This document shows positions 11,143-19,854 of a stretch of DNA of 64,000 bases, in pieces. Made by a program: the position numbers and the translations under genes. Each line of letters begins with the position of its first letter. The first letter of the stretch is position 1. The notes under the pieces were generated by a model. The model was not told the origin of the DNA. It saw only the letters and a program-made list of their open reading frames with translations, and searched no databases. The DNA is from Halochromatium sp. Its GTDB lineage: Bacteria > Pseudomonadota > Gammaproteobacteria > Chromatiales > Chromatiaceae. The stretch spans positions 283,659-347,658 of the forward strand of contig POWB01000001.1 of the NCBI GenBank assembly GCA_010912705.1, given 5' to 3'.

Positions 11143-11469
11143 GCCATTGACGAAGGCCCAACAACAGATCAACCCTGAATAGTCTTCAGGTTTTCCGCAG
11201 TCTATCAAACCATAAATGCGGTTTTCAGTGTCCGACGGATACGCTAAGCTTAGTCGATCGGCGAACCGGAAGATTCAAAGGTCGTTTTCCGTCTCGTCTG
11301 GCCACCCTGACTTAGCGCCAAGGCAAGCGCTCGGGGTGAGACGTTTGATTGGGCGCCGCAACTGGTCATCGACCAGGACCCACTCCGAGGCGCGTGCCCA
11401 CCGACCCAAAACAACGATCGACCTCCAGCCCCAAAGGCTCCAACCCGTGTTCGATAGAGGAGATGTTCC
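11143..11469. other. Intergenic region upstream of soxY
   Basis: 327 bases that should hold the soxYZ promoter. A 10-base perfect palindrome CTAAGCTTAG lies at 11244-11253. No protein-coding or RNA gene is convincing; an open frame across this region overlaps the soxY start and has no family features. Expression of soxYZ in purple sulfur bacteria is commonly induced by reduced sulfur, but I cannot name an operator here. Confidence 0.5.
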
Positions 11470-11943
11470 ATGATCGACGCAAAACGTAGAACCCTACTCA
11501 AGGGCTCCCTTGGTGTCAGCGCAATCGGCGTCGCCGTCGCTGCTGGCCTGCTCACCCCTGGCACTGTGCTCGCGAACTGGCCAAAGGCAGCCTTCGCGGC
11601 GACCGACACTGATGCTGCCCTCAAGGACCTGCTCGGCAGCGCATCCACCGAGAACAGCGACCAAGTCAAGATCAAGGCCCCCGACATCGCTGAGAACGGC
11701 GCCGTGGTCCCGGTCACGGTCGAAAGTGACGTCGAAGGTGCCAAGTCGATCGCCATCATTGCATCTGGCAACGGTACCCCGCTGATTGCCTCGTTCGATC
11801 TGGGTGCCGATGCAGTGCCATTCGTATCCACGCGCATCAAGATGGCCAAGACCGCCGACGTCGTCGCGGTGGTGCAGACCGAGAGCGGCCTGCTCAGCGC
11901 TGCTAAGCCCGTCAAGGTCACTATCGGCGGCTGCGGCGGCTAA
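11470..11943 (+). CDS. soxY: Sulfur carrier protein SoxY
   Basis: SoxY is the periplasmic carrier on whose C-terminal cysteine thiosulfate is bound and oxidised. At 157 residues it starts with a Tat-type leader (KRRTLLKGSLG then a hydrophobic stretch ending VLA) and ends with the hallmark GGCGG, with carrier Cys155. The start is supported by AGGAG about 8 bases upstream. It lies 50 bases ahead of soxZ with no soxXA, soxB or soxCD beside it. A detached soxYZ pair is known from purple sulfur bacteria such as Allochromatium. Confidence 0.97.
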   Translation: MIDAKRRTLLKGSLGVSAIGVAVAAGLLTPGTVLANWPKAAFAATDTDAALKDLLGSASTENSDQVKIKAPDIAENGAVVPVTVESDVEGAKSIAIIASGNGTPLIASFDLGADAVPFVSTRIKMAKTADVVAVVQTESGLLSAAKPVKVTIGGCGG

Positions 11944-11993
11944 CGCCAACGCCCCCTGGCTGTAACCACCGGATAACGAACTGAGGTAAGACA

Positions 11994-12308
11994 ATGGCAG
12001 GCAACATTAAAATCCGCGCCAAGACCAGTAACGGTGTGACCACCGTGAAATCCCTGATGAGCCACGAGATGGAAACCGGGCTGCGCAAGGACAAGACCAC
12101 CGGCGAGCCGATCCCAGCACACTTCATCCAAGAAGTCACCGCAAAATGGAAGGATCAAGTCGTGATGACCGCCTTCTGGAGTGGTGGTGTCTCTAAGAAC
12201 CCCTATCTGTCGTTCAAATTCAACGGCGGTGAGAAGGGTGAAGCGATCGAGATCACCTGGGTCGACAATCAGGGTCAGAGCGAGACCGGCACAGCCGAGA
12301 TCAGCTAA
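11994..12308 (+). CDS. soxZ: SoxZ, partner of SoxY
   Basis: SoxZ forms the heterodimer with SoxY and contributes an immunoglobulin-like fold. At 104 residues it has the family length and typical sequence (ITWVDNQGQSETGTAEI at the end, MSHEMETGLRKD near the middle). No signal peptide is present: SoxZ is exported piggyback with Tat-dependent SoxY. A GAGG Shine-Dalgarno precedes the ATG. Small inverted repeats after the stop (for example 12378-12391, GCCCG...CGGGC) lack a T-run, so no intrinsic terminator is called. Confidence 0.97.
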   Translation: MAGNIKIRAKTSNGVTTVKSLMSHEMETGLRKDKTTGEPIPAHFIQEVTAKWKDQVVMTAFWSGGVSKNPYLSFKFNGGEKGEAIEITWVDNQGQSETGTAEIS

Positions 12309-12404
12309 TCGCTGCCGTGAGGCAGGAGCCGGTTGCACAGATTCGCGATGAGCGCGAGCCGGCTCCGTCACTAGGCCCGTTACCGGGCAGCGCCTCAGAG
12401 TCCA

Positions 12405-12729
12405 GCCGGCGGGATGCCGGCGACCGGCTTCGGTGTCGGCCTGCTTGGAAGGCATCAGCAGGGTCAGAAACGGCAGTGCCCACATCCGCTGACTCCAGGG
12501 CACAGGCACCAACAGCGCCATCACCAGCCATTCCCCGCCCAGACAGCTCACCACCTTGCCCCGGCTCGAGCGCACCGCATCCCGATACACCCCCTTTGGC
12601 GCGGATGCGCGGCCCCTGCGCGAGTAGGGTGCCGATCACCAGCACCTGCGCATGCGCCCAGGTCGGACGGGTAAACAGGACAGCTCAGGGTTCTAAAACC
12701 GCTACAATGATCAACGGCAGGCTGGGCAT
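12405..12729 (-). pseudogene. Decayed DDE transposase fragment
   Basis: The minus strand encodes pieces of a DDE transposase in different frames. From the ATG at 12729 it reads MPSLPLIIVAVLEP, stop, AVLFTRPTWAHAQVLVIG (12729 to about 12601). From about 12590 it continues in another frame with YRDAVRSSRG, LVPVPWSQRMWALPFLT and LLMPSK. The 'FTRPTW...HAQVL' and 'YRDxVRSS...PIPWxxRxWALPFLT' blocks match the N-terminal and middle parts of a common transposase family (IS701/DDE_5-like; exact family uncertain). The central part, the C-terminus and the ends are missing. There is an internal stop and at least one frameshift or deletion. It marks the left edge of the accessory region. Confidence 0.75.
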
Positions 12730-12847
12730 GGGCGGCACAGTGTTCCACGTCAGGCGCAAAGGGGATCATCAATCCGCGGCAAGGGTTTCTCTGTCTCCCT
12801 GTTGATAAAAAACCACCCGCCGAAACCGACGATCCAACATCTTTCGA

Positions 12848-15800
12848 ATGACCGATCTCAAGCCATCCTATGAAGCGCTGACCGACGACGAGCGCCGTAT
12901 CCTGCAAGTCCTCTCCGTCGTCTACGAGCCCATCAACCAGACGATCCTACAGCAGATTGTCAGAACCCTTGGCTGGAAGGACGCGCGGGGTAAGTCACTC
13001 GCGGCCCTGGTGGCGGCCCCCCTGCGCCAGCGTTTGCTCAAGTCAGGTTGTCTCCTGGCAACCGAGAGCGGTTTGGTCTGCGCGCGCGAACTCGCTGAGC
13101 CGCTGACACGAGAGACGGTGCGCGCGGGGTTATTCAAGGAGATTCTGCGCGCCGGTGAGAAGGTCGTGAGCAGTAAGTCGGCATACCATGAGCAAAGCAC
13201 TCATCCCGATCGGCAGGCGCGGCGCCTCCGGAATGCCCTGTACGCAGGGCGCGAGGACGAGGTGCTGAGCCAGCTCGGCCTGCAGAACCACAAGCCCGGC
13301 GAGCGCATCCCTGACCGCTCCGGAGTACTGCTGAACCAGATCTGCACCAGGTCGCTCGATCGCGCCTGGCTTGAGGGCCTCTCGCCCCGGCTGCGTGTGC
13401 TGGGCCTCGCCCCGACGCTGGTCGAGGCCGGCTACTGGCTGACAGTTCAGCCGGACTTGGAGTCGATCGTTCAGGAGATCCTGACCCCCTTGATTCCGGA
13501 CTTTCCCGAGGTGTCCCTGGCGCTCGCCGAGCGTTACCTGCTCGATGGTCGCGCGGCAAAGGCGGCACCCATCCTGGCCGATCAGGCCGGTCAACACACG
13601 CTGTCACTGATCGGCTGGCTACACTTCATCCAGGGCCGCTACGGGGAGGCGCTCGCCGTCTTCGATCTGCTCCTGACCACGGAGCGGAGTCAGACCCGTC
13701 GCCGCAACCTCTATGTTCCCGGTCTGCCAGGGCTGCTGCACATCCTCACCCTGCTCCAGCGCGGCGACGCCGAGGATCTGAAGACCGCCAAGCGTCAGAT
13801 CAACATCGCCTTGCGCGCTCCGGTAACCGACCGCTTCGCCGCCGCGTTCGCGGTGCTTGAAGGCTTCGTCGGCGTATTGAGCGGAGAGCAGCGCTTCAAC
13901 GAGGTCACTTGGCTATCAAGTGCGCAGTGCGATGCGTTTCCCTATCCCTGTCTGCTCCAGGGGCTGATGCTGCATTGGCTCGGTGAGCGGCCCGGCGACG
14001 CGATCCTGGCCAGTCTCGTGCAGCACGCTCAGAACGCCAAGGAGGCGGGCATCCTCTGGTATGCCTGGCAGGGCGCCGATCTGCTGAGCGCGCTCGACGG
14101 GCCCATCGACGCGCATGAGCTACCCGAGCGACCCACGGACATACCGACCCTGACCCCTCTGCTCGCGCCCAAGTCGGCTTGGGAGATCACCCTGGAGGCC
14201 CTGATCGGACTGGCCGCGAGCGAGGAGAGCCAAGGCTCGACCGAGACCGCCTCGGATCGGCGTATGGCCTGGGTGATCAGCCTCTACGGCGGCACGGCCC
14301 AGCTCGAGCCGCGCGAGCAGAAGCAGTCCAAGCGCGGCGGTTGGACGCAGGGGCGGCCCGTGGCCCTGTCGCGCTTGGCCGAATCGCCCGAGGAGTTCGA
14401 CTATCTGAGCGACCAGGACCAGCGCATCGTCGCCGCCATCACCCAGGACTACGAGCCGGGCTGGTACGGTCGCTATGGCCGCACCTACTACAGTCTCGAC
14501 TCCGATCGCGCCCTGCGTGCCGCTGAGGGACATCCCAGGATCTTTCGTCCAGGCGCCATGGACACCCCGATCGAGCTCGTGTCCGCCGGCCCCGTCCTTG
14601 AGGTGCTCAAGCGCAAGGGCGACATCTTGATACGCATCACACCCTTTCCGCCCGAGGGCTCGGACCTCCTGGTCCAGGAGGACGGCCCGCAGCGCGTGCG
14701 GCTGATCCATTTCGACGCATCGCACCGGCGGATCAGCAAGCTCCTCGGCGAGCAGGGCCTGAAAGTCCCGCCAAGCGGCAAGGACAAGGTCCTCGATGGC
14801 ATCGCGGCGGTCGCGCCGATGCTCAGCGTGCACTCAGCCATCGGTGGAACCGAGCGCATCGCCGAGACACTGGAGGCGGACCAGCGCCCCTATGTCCATC
14901 TCAATCCGCTTGATGAGGGCCTGACCATCGAACTCTTCATGCAGCCCCTGGGCGAGCAGGGTCCGCGGCTGCATCCGGGCAAGGGGATGGCGACGCTCTT
15001 CGCTGATCTGGAGGGACGCGCCGTGCAGACCACGCGCGACCTCTCCGGGGAGCGGCGAGCGGCGCAATCGGTGCTCGACGCCTGCCCGGCACTGCCCGGG
15101 AACGACGGCTGGACCTGGACGCTGGAGACCACCGAGGAGGCGCTGACCGCGCTGGAGCAGCTGCACGGACTCGGCGACGACTTGGTGCTGCAATGGCCCG
15201 AGGGCAAGCGCATCGGCCTGACGCCCGAGGTCGACGCCAAGCGCATGCGCGTGAGCGTGGCCTCGCAGCGCGACTGGCTCGGACTCAAGGGCGAGTTGGG
15301 TCTGGAGGACGGGCGCGTGCTCGAGATGCAGCAGCTGCTGGATCTGGTCCAGGCCTCGCCGGGACGCTTCATCCGCCTGGGCGAGCGCGAGTACCTCTCG
15401 CTGAGCGACGCCCTGCGCAGGCGTCTGGAGAGCCTCGCGCGTCTGACCGACCGAGGCCGTTTCCATCCCCTGGCCGCCCCAGCGATCGACGAAAGTCTGG
15501 AGGGCATGAAGGTCAAGGGCCATGCCCAATGGCGCGCCGCCCTGGACCGTCTAGCCGAGGCCCGTCATCTGGAGCCCGAGCTGCCCTCGACCCTGCAAGC
15601 GGAGTTACGCGACTATCAGGTGGAAGGCTTCCGCTGGCTGGCGCGGCTCGCCCACTGGGGCGCCGGCGCCTGTCTGGCCGACGACATGGGGCTTGGCAAG
15701 ACGCTGCAGTCGCTCGCGCTCATCCTCGCGCGCGCGACCGAGGGGCCGACCCTGGTGCTAGCGCCCATGTCGGTCTGCGCCAACTGGATGGCGGAGGCGA

Positions 15801-16981
15801 TTCGTTTCGCGCCCACGCTTCAGCCCAAGCGCTTCGGCGACGGCGACCGCGAGCGGATGCTGAGCGAGGCCGGCCCCTTCGATCTCATCGTCTGTAGCTA
15901 CGGCCTGCTGCAGACCGAGGGCGAGCGGCTCGCGGGCCTGAAGTGGACAACCGTCGTTGCGGACGAGGCGCAGGCCTTCAAGAACGCCATGACCAAGCGC
16001 TCGCAGGCGATCATGAAGCTCGACGCCGGCTTCCGCATGATCACCACCGGCACCCCGATCGAGAACCATCTCGGCGAGCTGTGGAACCTCTTCCGTTTCA
16101 TCAACCCAGGACTGCTCGGGTCGTTGGAGAGCTTCAACCGGCGCTTCGCCACGCCGATCGAACAGCAGCGCGACGCCGATGCACGCCAGCGTCTGCGTCA
16201 GCTGCTGCGGCCCTTCATCCTGCGCCGGCTGAAGAGCGAAGTCCTCAGCGAACTGCCGCCGCGCACCGAGATCACGCTCGAACTGGAGCTGGGTCAGGCC
16301 GAGGCCGCGCTCTACGAGGCGCTACGCCGCCAGGCCATGGAGCGGCTCGAGTCCGAGGAGACCACGCAGGGCCAGAAGCGCATGCAGCTCCTCGCCGAGA
16401 TCATGCGGCTGCGCCGCGCCTGCTGTCATCCCAAGCTAGCGCTGCCCGACAGCGAGCTGGCAAGCACCAAGCTCGACGCCTTCGGCGAGGTCCTCGACGA
16501 TCTGCTCGACAACCATCATAAGGCGCTGGTCTTCAGCCAGTTCGTCGATCATCTGAGCATTATCCGCGCGTATCTCGACGGACGCGGCGTCCGCTATCAG
16601 TATCTCGACGGCTCCACCTCGGAGGCCAAGCGCAAGGCCGCGGTCGCCGCCTTCCAGGCGGGCGAGGGTGACCTTTTCCTGATCAGCCTGCGCGCCGGCG
16701 GGGCCGGTCTGAATCTGACCGCCGCCGACTATGTCATCCACATGGACCCCTGGTGGAATCCGGCGGTCGAGGACCAGGCCAGCGACCGCGCGCACCGCAT
16801 CGGCCAGGAGCGTCCCGTCACCATCTACCGACTGGTCACCAAAGGCACCATCGAGGAAAAGATCCTGGCGCTGCATGCAAGCAAGCGCGACCTGGCTAAT
16901 GATCTGTTGGAAGGCACGGGCGAGGGCGGTCGCCTCGATTACGAGGAGATGTTGGCCCTGATCCGCGAGCCCGTGGTCTAG
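12848..16981 (+). CDS. Large SNF2-family helicase-like ATPase
   Basis: 1377 residues. The C-terminal 460 are a complete SNF2 motor: Walker A DDMGLGKT near residue 944, a DEAQ box near 1039 (VVADEAQAFKN), motif III TTGTPIENH, then the second RecA lobe (ALVFSQFVDHL near 1227, LRAGGAGLNLT, SDRAHRIGQ near 1309). The first 900 residues form a helical, partly TPR-like region (about 200-420) and a mixed region that I do not recognise. It is much longer than plain HepA/RapA enzymes. It is convergent with the UvrD-type gene (11-base gap) and opposite in strand to the rest of the island. The weak ribosome site makes the ATG at 12848 plausible but not certain. Role inferred: DNA translocation, probably in defence. 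Confidence 0.88.
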   Translation: MTDLKPSYEALTDDERRILQVLSVVYEPINQTILQQIVRTLGWKDARGKSLAALVAAPLRQRLLKSGCLLATESGLVCARELAEPLTRETVRAGLFKEILRAGEKVVSSKSAYHEQSTHPDRQARRLRNALYAGREDEVLSQLGLQNHKPGERIPDRSGVLLNQICTRSLDRAWLEGLSPRLRVLGLAPTLVEAGYWLTVQPDLESIVQEILTPLIPDFPEVSLALAERYLLDGRAAKAAPILADQAGQHTLSLIGWLHFIQGRYGEALAVFDLLLTTERSQTRRRNLYVPGLPGLLHILTLLQRGDAEDLKTAKRQINIALRAPVTDRFAAAFAVLEGFVGVLSGEQRFNEVTWLSSAQCDAFPYPCLLQGLMLHWLGERPGDAILASLVQHAQNAKEAGILWYAWQGADLLSALDGPIDAHELPERPTDIPTLTPLLAPKSAWEITLEALIGLAASEESQGSTETASDRRMAWVISLYGGTAQLEPREQKQSKRGGWTQGRPVALSRLAESPEEFDYLSDQDQRIVAAITQDYEPGWYGRYGRTYYSLDSDRALRAAEGHPRIFRPGAMDTPIELVSAGPVLEVLKRKGDILIRITPFPPEGSDLLVQEDGPQRVRLIHFDASHRRISKLLGEQGLKVPPSGKDKVLDGIAAVAPMLSVHSAIGGTERIAETLEADQRPYVHLNPLDEGLTIELFMQPLGEQGPRLHPGKGMATLFADLEGRAVQTTRDLSGERRAAQSVLDACPALPGNDGWTWTLETTEEALTALEQLHGLGDDLVLQWPEGKRIGLTPEVDAKRMRVSVASQRDWLGLKGELGLEDGRVLEMQQLLDLVQASPGRFIRLGEREYLSLSDALRRRLESLARLTDRGRFHPLAAPAIDESLEGMKVKGHAQWRAALDRLAEARHLEPELPSTLQAELRDYQVEGFRWLARLAHWGAGACLADDMGLGKTLQSLALILARATEGPTLVLAPMSVCANWMAEAIRFAPTLQPKRFGDGDRERMLSEAGPFDLIVCSYGLLQTEGERLAGLKWTTVVADEAQAFKNAMTKRSQAIMKLDAGFRMITTGTPIENHLGELWNLFRFINPGLLGSLESFNRRFATPIEQQRDADARQRLRQLLRPFILRRLKSEVLSELPPRTEITLELELGQAEAALYEALRRQAMERLESEETTQGQKRMQLLAEIMRLRRACCHPKLALPDSELASTKLDAFGEVLDDLLDNHHKALVFSQFVDHLSIIRAYLDGRGVRYQYLDGSTSEAKRKAAVAAFQAGEGDLFLISLRAGGAGLNLTAADYVIHMDPWWNPAVEDQASDRAHRIGQERPVTIYRLVTKGTIEEKILALHASKRDLANDLLEGTGEGGRLDYEEMLALIREPVV

Positions 16982-16992
16982 AACGACAGTTT

Positions 16993-19071
16993 CTAAGTCT
17001 CCGTATGCATCAGCCCAATCTTCGGTTCAACCACTGCCGCCGAGTAGAGCCTCGCCGCTCGCTTCGCGCGCGTCATCCCGACATATAAGAGTTTGCGCAG
17101 CTCGTCATCGAGCGCGCGATTGACGACGATGGCAACGGCGTCGAACTCCAGGCCCTTGGCCCGATGCAGGGTCATCGCGAAGATCTGGGCGTCCTTGCGG
17201 CTCAGGCGCTCGCGGTGATTGACGGTGGCGACCTTGTAGCCAGCGTCGCGGATCTGCTTCGCGAGTTGGTCGCGCAGTTTGCCGGTCGGCGCCATCACAC
17301 CGATCTTGGCGTCGACATTGTCTTCGAGACAGCCGGCGATGAATTCGATGATGCCTTCAGGCACCCGCTCCATCGAGGCACTGCGGATGTGCTCCGGCGC
17401 CGGGCCGTGCAGGAGCGATTTGTAGCGCGCGATCTCGTCACTGCCGCCGTCTAGGTCGTCGATCTCCAGTTTCTCTAGCAACGACACCGCCTCGCGGCGA
17501 ATCTCCTCGGTGGTGCGGTAGTTAAGGTACAGCTTCTTGGCGCGCCCACGGATGTCGATGCCGCAACGGCTCATCGCCGCCTTGTTCTTGGCGTAGATGC
17601 GTTGGTGACCGTCGCCGACGAACATCAGATCATTGGGGCCAGGCGGCACCAATGCGCGAATCAGCTTCAACGCTTGTGGGCCGAAGTCTTGTGTCTCGTC
17701 GACCACCGCATGGGCATAGGGTGGCCGACCTTCGGCCTCGAGCAAGGTGCAGGCGTCGCGGTAGGCGTCGTCCGGCTCCTTCAGGCCCTTGGCGCTCAGT
17801 TGCAACCGATAGTTCTCGAAAATCTCCCAGAGCGCGTCGCGCTTCTTGCGCGAGAGCATGAGGCCGCGACCGCGCCGGGGCGCCTCACGATAGTCATCGC
17901 GCGTCGCCAGCCCCTGCGCCAGCACCACCTGCTCGAACTCCTCGCGCACGAATGCGCGCGACACACCCAGCGACGGATCGAAGTCGACCATCGCCGCGTC
18001 CCAGGCCGGCGCGCACTTGGCCTCGAAATCGAAGGCGATCTCATGCTCGTAGCGGCGCGCCTTGAGCAGCCGGAACACCAGGGCATCCAGGTTGATGATG
18101 TCGATCTGTTTCAGCTGCTCCGGCGCGCAGATCGCTTTGAGTCCGTCCTCGATGTCCAGCGCAAGGTTGGTGGTGAAGGTGGTGAACAGCAGCCGCTGAT
18201 CGCTGCCGACGAGTTGGCTGGACAGGTGCTTAGCCCGGTGCATCGCCAGCACCGTCTTGCCGGTGCCCGCACCGCCCAGGATGCGGCTGGGACCGTTCAG
18301 GTTCCGGGTCGCCAAACGGCGCTGCGTCGGATGCAGAAACACCCGCCACTGCTCCAGCGGCGCGGATAGGATCGCCTGCAGATCCTGCTCGCCCTCGACC
18401 ACATAGAAGCGCGAGCGGCTCTCGTCGCGATCGGCGGCGCTGGCGAAATCCTCAGTATCGATCTCGCGATCGACCCGCGTCTCGCGCGCACTCAGGATGC
18501 TGCTGACCGAATCGCCAGCGAGCACCAGAAACAGCCCCTCATAGGCCTCGACCGGCAGCTCTTCGCGCATCGCATCCAGATCACCCTCGGAGCGGATGGT
18601 GCGCACGGCGGGGAGCATCTCCTCGGGCACCCCGATCGCCATCAGGTCGCGGTTCGACAACTCGGCGAAAACGGGCTCAGGCTCCAAGGGCGCGGGGACC
18701 GCCCTCCGCTGCACCGTCTCCTCGACAAAATTCAGGTTGGTCAAGGTCAGCGCGCCGTTGACCGGATTCACACTCATCTTGCGCCTGCTCGCCCACTGGT
18801 AGGCGTCATCGTGCTTATCGACATGCAGCCAGACGAAGACGTTATCCTTCGGCGCCCGAAAGATGATGCCGCGATAGGCCTGGTCGATCCGCACCGAGCG
18901 CAGGTTCTTGTCCTTGGCGCTGTGGATGGTCTCGTAATTGATGCCCGGACTGCGCGGATCGGTCTGGAACTTGAGCATGAACTCCAAGCCCTTGCTCTGC
19001 ACCGCCGCCGGCAGCGCCGTCATGCGCTTGATCACCTCGTTACTGACGATGATCTTGATGTCTTGGTTCAT
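16993..19071 (-). CDS. UvrD-type DNA helicase with RelE/ParE-like N-terminal domain
   Basis: 692 residues. The first 105 resemble the RelE/ParE toxin fold (IKIIVSNEVIKRM, RSVRIDQAYRGIIF, HVDKHDDAYQWA). From residue 260 on it is a superfamily 1 helicase: Walker A GGAGTGKT near 264, motif II DETQD near 455, QRIYAKNKA, motif V LHRAKGLEFD and motif VI YVGMTRAKR. RelE-fused UvrD proteins exist as a family and are often found in mobile or defence regions. It is the last minus-strand gene of the island, convergent with the large SNF2 gene. About 85 bases separate it from the VapC gene upstream. The toxin-like domain may recognise RNA or DNA rather than act as a toxin. Confidence 0.88.
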   Translation of the reverse strand: MNQDIKIIVSNEVIKRMTALPAAVQSKGLEFMLKFQTDPRSPGINYETIHSAKDKNLRSVRIDQAYRGIIFRAPKDNVFVWLHVDKHDDAYQWASRRKMSVNPVNGALTLTNLNFVEETVQRRAVPAPLEPEPVFAELSNRDLMAIGVPEEMLPAVRTIRSEGDLDAMREELPVEAYEGLFLVLAGDSVSSILSARETRVDREIDTEDFASAADRDESRSRFYVVEGEQDLQAILSAPLEQWRVFLHPTQRRLATRNLNGPSRILGGAGTGKTVLAMHRAKHLSSQLVGSDQRLLFTTFTTNLALDIEDGLKAICAPEQLKQIDIINLDALVFRLLKARRYEHEIAFDFEAKCAPAWDAAMVDFDPSLGVSRAFVREEFEQVVLAQGLATRDDYREAPRRGRGLMLSRKKRDALWEIFENYRLQLSAKGLKEPDDAYRDACTLLEAEGRPPYAHAVVDETQDFGPQALKLIRALVPPGPNDLMFVGDGHQRIYAKNKAAMSRCGIDIRGRAKKLYLNYRTTEEIRREAVSLLEKLEIDDLDGGSDEIARYKSLLHGPAPEHIRSASMERVPEGIIEFIAGCLEDNVDAKIGVMAPTGKLRDQLAKQIRDAGYKVATVNHRERLSRKDAQIFAMTLHRAKGLEFDAVAIVVNRALDDELRKLLYVGMTRAKRAARLYSAAVVEPKIGLMHTET

Positions 19072-19155
19072 CGGCTTGGTCCGTTCATGCTCGCATGCTC
19101 GACACTGATTGCGTCCGGCGCCGCCACACCGCTTCCTGTATGGCTTGCTGACTCA

Positions 19156-19548
19156 TCACCAAACAACCCGAACAAATCCGGATGCTGAAATGATTGGATC
19201 ATTGGTGACTAACATTGCATCCAGGCAGACGGCCGTGGCCGCGATGATCCGATCGTGAAGCTCAGAGATATTGGTGATGAGAAAGGTTTGGTGAACGATC
19301 TCAGCCGTCATTGGCGCAATCGCGACCAGTGGATATCTGCTGGTATACTCATCAAGTGCCGCAAGGTTTGTTTCAATTCGCTTTTTTTCAGCTAGATAGC
19401 CTAATTCCGCAAGCGCCATCGCAGGAATGGCAAGTCGCTGATTGCCAGCCTCTACATCCTTGAAAATCTCCTTAATGCGCGATGGCAATTTGCGATTCTC
19501 AAGCCGCAAGACAATGGCCATGGTGTCGGCGACATAGTCAATTTTCAC
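19156..19548 (-). CDS. vapC: VapC-type PIN-domain toxin
   Basis: PIN-domain ribonuclease of a type II toxin-antitoxin pair. The frame is open upstream, but that part lies over the antitoxin gene in another frame and has no PIN features. The likely start is GTG at 19548 (VKIDYVADTMAIVLRLE), 131 residues, overlapping the antitoxin stop by 11 bases. Acidic PIN residues are visible: Asp in VADTMAIV, Glu in MALAELGYL, Asp in ELHDRIIAATA and Asp in LVTNDPII. It is coupled to the antitoxin gene 19538-19777 and lies between the UvrD-type and DUF1998 helicase genes. Confidence 0.85.
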   Translation of the reverse strand: MKIDYVADTMAIVLRLENRKLPSRIKEIFKDVEAGNQRLAIPAMALAELGYLAEKKRIETNLAALDEYTSRYPLVAIAPMTAEIVHQTFLITNISELHDRIIAATAVCLDAMLVTNDPIISASGFVRVVW

Positions 19549-19777
19549 GGGGATATTGGTCTTGATAGGCGGTGAATTCCTGCTCCAGGTGCCGGGCCTC
19601 CGCGCTGTCGAGCTGGCGTAATTCGTGGTCAATCTCCGAAGTATCAGCGATGAGCGTCGCGCCTTCGCGCAGATGCAGAAAATCAATAAAGAGCTTGACC
19701 TCCCTTAAAGCTTGTAGAGGAAGGTCTTTAATGCCCCGCTCGATGTCGCATTGGAGTTGTTGGTTGATAGTGGCCAT
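19538..19777 (-). CDS. vapB: VapB-like antitoxin
   Basis: 79 residues, ATG to stop, directly upstream of and overlapping the PIN toxin gene. The N-terminal half (LPLQALREVKLFIDFLHLRE) is the helix typical of short DUF2281-type antitoxins that go with PIN toxins. The acidic C-terminus (DSAEARHLEQEFTAYQDQY) would wrap the toxin. Such antitoxins usually repress their own promoter, which would lie in 19778-19854. Confidence 0.8.
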   Translation of the reverse strand: MATINQQLQCDIERGIKDLPLQALREVKLFIDFLHLREGATLIADTSEIDHELRQLDSAEARHLEQEFTAYQDQYPREN

Positions 19778-19854
19778 CGCTTTCCTCCTGTGGAACAGGG
19801 CGTGTCCGACTGTTGGGGTACGCTAGGACAGACACCCTCTGTCATGCATCAATA

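Noticed and set aside
11244..11253. Palindrome CTAAGCTTAG as a sox operator
   Set aside because: A single 10-base palindrome is expected by chance at this scale, and no known regulator site matches.
12378..12391. Hairpin GCCCG...CGGGC after soxZ as a terminator
   Set aside because: Short stem without a following T-run, and it lies over 60 bases past the stop beside the transposase remnant.
12317..12805. Open frame on the plus strand after soxZ
   Set aside because: Low-complexity Pro/Ser/Arg sequence lying opposite the transposase remnant; no ribosome site or family features.
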